From the NCBI GenBank assembly GCA_017938145.1, contig JAGBCB010000013.1, forward strand, positions 1 through 64,000: a stretch of 64,000 nt of DNA, read 5' to 3'. Of the stretch, positions 62,571 through 64,000 are shown piece by piece (position 1 is the first letter of the stretch; every line of letters begins with the position of its first letter). The translations under genes were made by a program, and so were the position numbers. This DNA is from Lachnospiraceae bacterium (GTDB lineage Bacteria > Bacillota > Clostridia > Lachnospirales > Lachnospiraceae). The notes beneath the pieces are model-generated. The model was not told the DNA's origin, ran no database searches, and was given only the letters and a program-made list of their open reading frames with translations.

Positions 62571-62609
62571 ATGAAAATTCCTCGTTCAAATTTTATTATA
62601 ATTAAATCA

Positions 62610-64000
62610 TTAGTTCCAAAGATTGTTCCAAAAATCTTTAATAGACTGCCAGATTCTTCCGAAAAATCCAAGCTCTTCCGGTTCGTCAACTACCGGTGCC
62701 TCTGTAGGAACAGGTGTTGCACTTGGAGCAATGGTTGGTTCTGTCGTTGGTTCCGGAGTAGGGGTTGGTGCCTCCGTTGGCTTGATGGTTGGTGTAGGTG
62801 TCGGGTTTACCATCTTCTGGAATCTGGATTCATCCGCAAATGCCCAGAATGCCGGCTTTGCCTGATAACCACCGTCAAATAATAACGGATGCTGGATGGA
62901 AAGACCGTCTGCGCCGCCACCTACTGTACTTTTATCCTGTAACCAGGAACGGGTATCAATAACGCCCCAGAAAGTCATACCGGAAATATTAATGCCTTCT
63001 GCACGAAGCTTCTGAATCACTTCATAGAAGGAATGATAATAGTCCGCCTGCTTTAAATATTCGTTTTCCAGACCCTTGTCGGTTGGAATAAAGGACTGGC
63101 TGTTCTTTACATCCCACTCGGTAATCTGAATCTGGTCTACGATTTCCGCATAAGTACGTACTGCCTTTTCGAAGTCATTCGCCATCGGGCTGGACATGGT
63201 CTTGTTATGCTCCTGCATACCCATACCGTCAATACGGGTGCCTTCCGCTGCCTTTACGTCACGGAGCAGCTGGGCAATACCTGCGCTCTTCTTTACGCTG
63301 CATTCGTTATAATCGTTGTAATATAAATCAACATCTGCAGGCATATACTTATTGGCAAAACGGAATGCCTGAAGAATAAATTCATTGCTCTGGTATACCT
63401 TCCACCACATGGAATTTTCGTTATCGGAACGGTAGGTGCCGGAGCTGTCGCTGACTGCTTCGTTTACTACGTCCCATGCATAGAACATGCCGGCGTACTT
63501 ACTGTCAGGACCGGTAAAATGCTCTGCCATGGTAGCAATGTACCACTCCAGACGCTTGGACATGGTTTCTGCACTTACCAGTGGCTTTGCCAGACTGTAA
63601 TTTTCGTGGAAGAACCACTCCGGTGTCTGGGAGTGCCATACTAACACGTGACCGCGCACCTTAATGATATCCTTCGGATTCTGACTGTTCCACTTTAAAA
63701 TATAATTGAGACAACGCTCTGCACGGGAGTAATCCAGTACAGGCACCAGTAATTCTTCACCGTTAAAGGTTACGGTTTCGGTTCTTGGATTTGCGGATGC
63801 ATACCCAAACATAGCATCCGGCTTTAATTCATTACCGATGGTAACTGCATTGAAATGCTTTGTAATTAAGCCAAGTTCTTCAATGTCGGACAAGGTATCC
63901 TGGGTAAGACCGGTACCAACAATAAACTCACCGTTTCCGTTAAGCTTTTTATTAACCGCATTCTTTAAGTCTACAATGTTTGTCTGGACAAGCTTTGGCT
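62610..64000 (-). CDS. GH10 endo-xylanase with Pro/Thr linker and aromatic C-terminal tail (5' end outside window)
   Basis: At least 463 residues; the open frame continues past the window end, so the start, any signal peptide and any N-terminal binding module are unseen. GH10 motifs are present: HFNAVTIGNELKPDAMF, LVWHSQTPEWFF, the acid/base Glu in YAWDVVNEAVSD, DLYYNDYN and the nucleophile Glu in QITEWDV. After the barrel comes a Pro/Thr linker (62676-62807) and a final segment LGFFGRIWQSIKDFWNNLWN, which can form an amphipathic helix rich in Trp and Phe. That tail may hold the enzyme at the membrane or wall; this is inference. Catalyses internal cuts in xylan to feed the importer. Confidence 0.9.
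   Translation of the reverse strand, partial: PKLVQTNIVDLKNAVNKKLNGNGEFIVGTGLTQDTLSDIEELGLITKHFNAVTIGNELKPDAMFGYASANPRTETVTFNGEELLVPVLDYSRAERCLNYILKWNSQNPKDIIKVRGHVLVWHSQTPEWFFHENYSLAKPLVSAETMSKRLEWYIATMAEHFTGPDSKYAGMFYAWDVVNEAVSDSSGTYRSDNENSMWWKVYQSNEFILQAFRFANKYMPADVDLYYNDYNECSVKKSAGIAQLLRDVKAAEGTRIDGMGMQEHNKTMSSPMANDFEKAVRTYAEIVDQIQITEWDVKNSQSFIPTDKGLENEYLKQADYYHSFYEVIQKLRAEGINISGMTFWGVIDTRSWLQDKSTVGGGADGLSIQHPLLFDGGYQAKPAFWAFADESRFQKMVNPTPTPTIKPTEAPTPTPEPTTEPTIAPSATPVPTEAPVVDEPEELGFFGRIWQSIKDFWNNLWN

Noticed and set aside
1-64000. CRISPR array, tRNA, rRNA, prophage or insertion sequence
   Set aside because: No regularly spaced repeats, cloverleaf genes, transposases or integrases were recognised on either strand.

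Overview
The window reads as a chromosomal segment of a Gram-positive, anaerobic, plant-fibre-degrading Firmicute, most likely a Lachnospiraceae member (Roseburia, Butyrivibrio or Eubacterium type). The basis is moderate GC content, strong AGGAGG-type ribosome sites, a T-box in front of proS, a CIRCE site at clpB, a CotS-type spore-coat gene and a large intracellular xylan-utilisation locus built on CUT1 ABC transporters. No tRNA, rRNA, CRISPR array, prophage or insertion sequence was recognised.

Positions 1-32500 are mostly housekeeping and accessory genes. They hold an XRE-AlaA aminotransferase fusion behind a leader peptide and a palindrome, an intracellular GH13 enzyme, the TldD/TldE protease pair, ClpB with CIRCE, and a small HTH/membrane pair. 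They continue with a YfcE-like phosphodiesterase, a frameshifted Fe-S aldo/keto reductase, and an ECF sigma/anti-sigma/membrane operon. Next come a HicAB pair, MATE and PepF with two SPFH (HflK/HflC-like) proteins, phosphoglucomutase, a PEGA-domain protein, CCA transferase, a GNAT enzyme, a LytTR/DUF3021 pair and proS with its proline T-box.

Positions 32500-64000 are a xylan locus. A minus-strand run of 14 genes (53376 down to 32523) starts with a 977-residue membrane-anchored binding protein carrying carbohydrate-binding-like domains. It continues through two permeases, an NHL/TPR membrane protein, a YIP1 protein, a DUF5696 protein, a second permease pair, a lipoprotein binding protein, two U32-like paralogues, a GH43-CBM6 lipoprotein, a GH115 alpha-glucuronidase and an SGNH esterase lipoprotein. 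An AraC regulator is divergent, behind a consensus cre site, and is followed by a GH26-like glycosidase. A second minus-strand run holds GH10 xylanase (cut by the window end), GH3, GH67 and GH8 (Rex-type). The inferred flow is surface GH10/GH43/esterase attack on arabino-glucurono-xylan, ABC import of decorated oligosaccharides, then cytoplasmic removal of glucuronic acid (GH67, GH115) and trimming to xylose (GH8, GH3). No transporter ATPase is present, so a shared MsmK-type ATPase encoded elsewhere is expected.

The least explained features are three very long imperfect hairpins (about 266, 483 and 409 nt; two lie side by side in a 1.1-kb gene-free stretch at 56134-57226), the composite two-transporter/DUF5696/YIP1/NHL membrane cluster, and the paired U32-like proteins inside the xylan operon.
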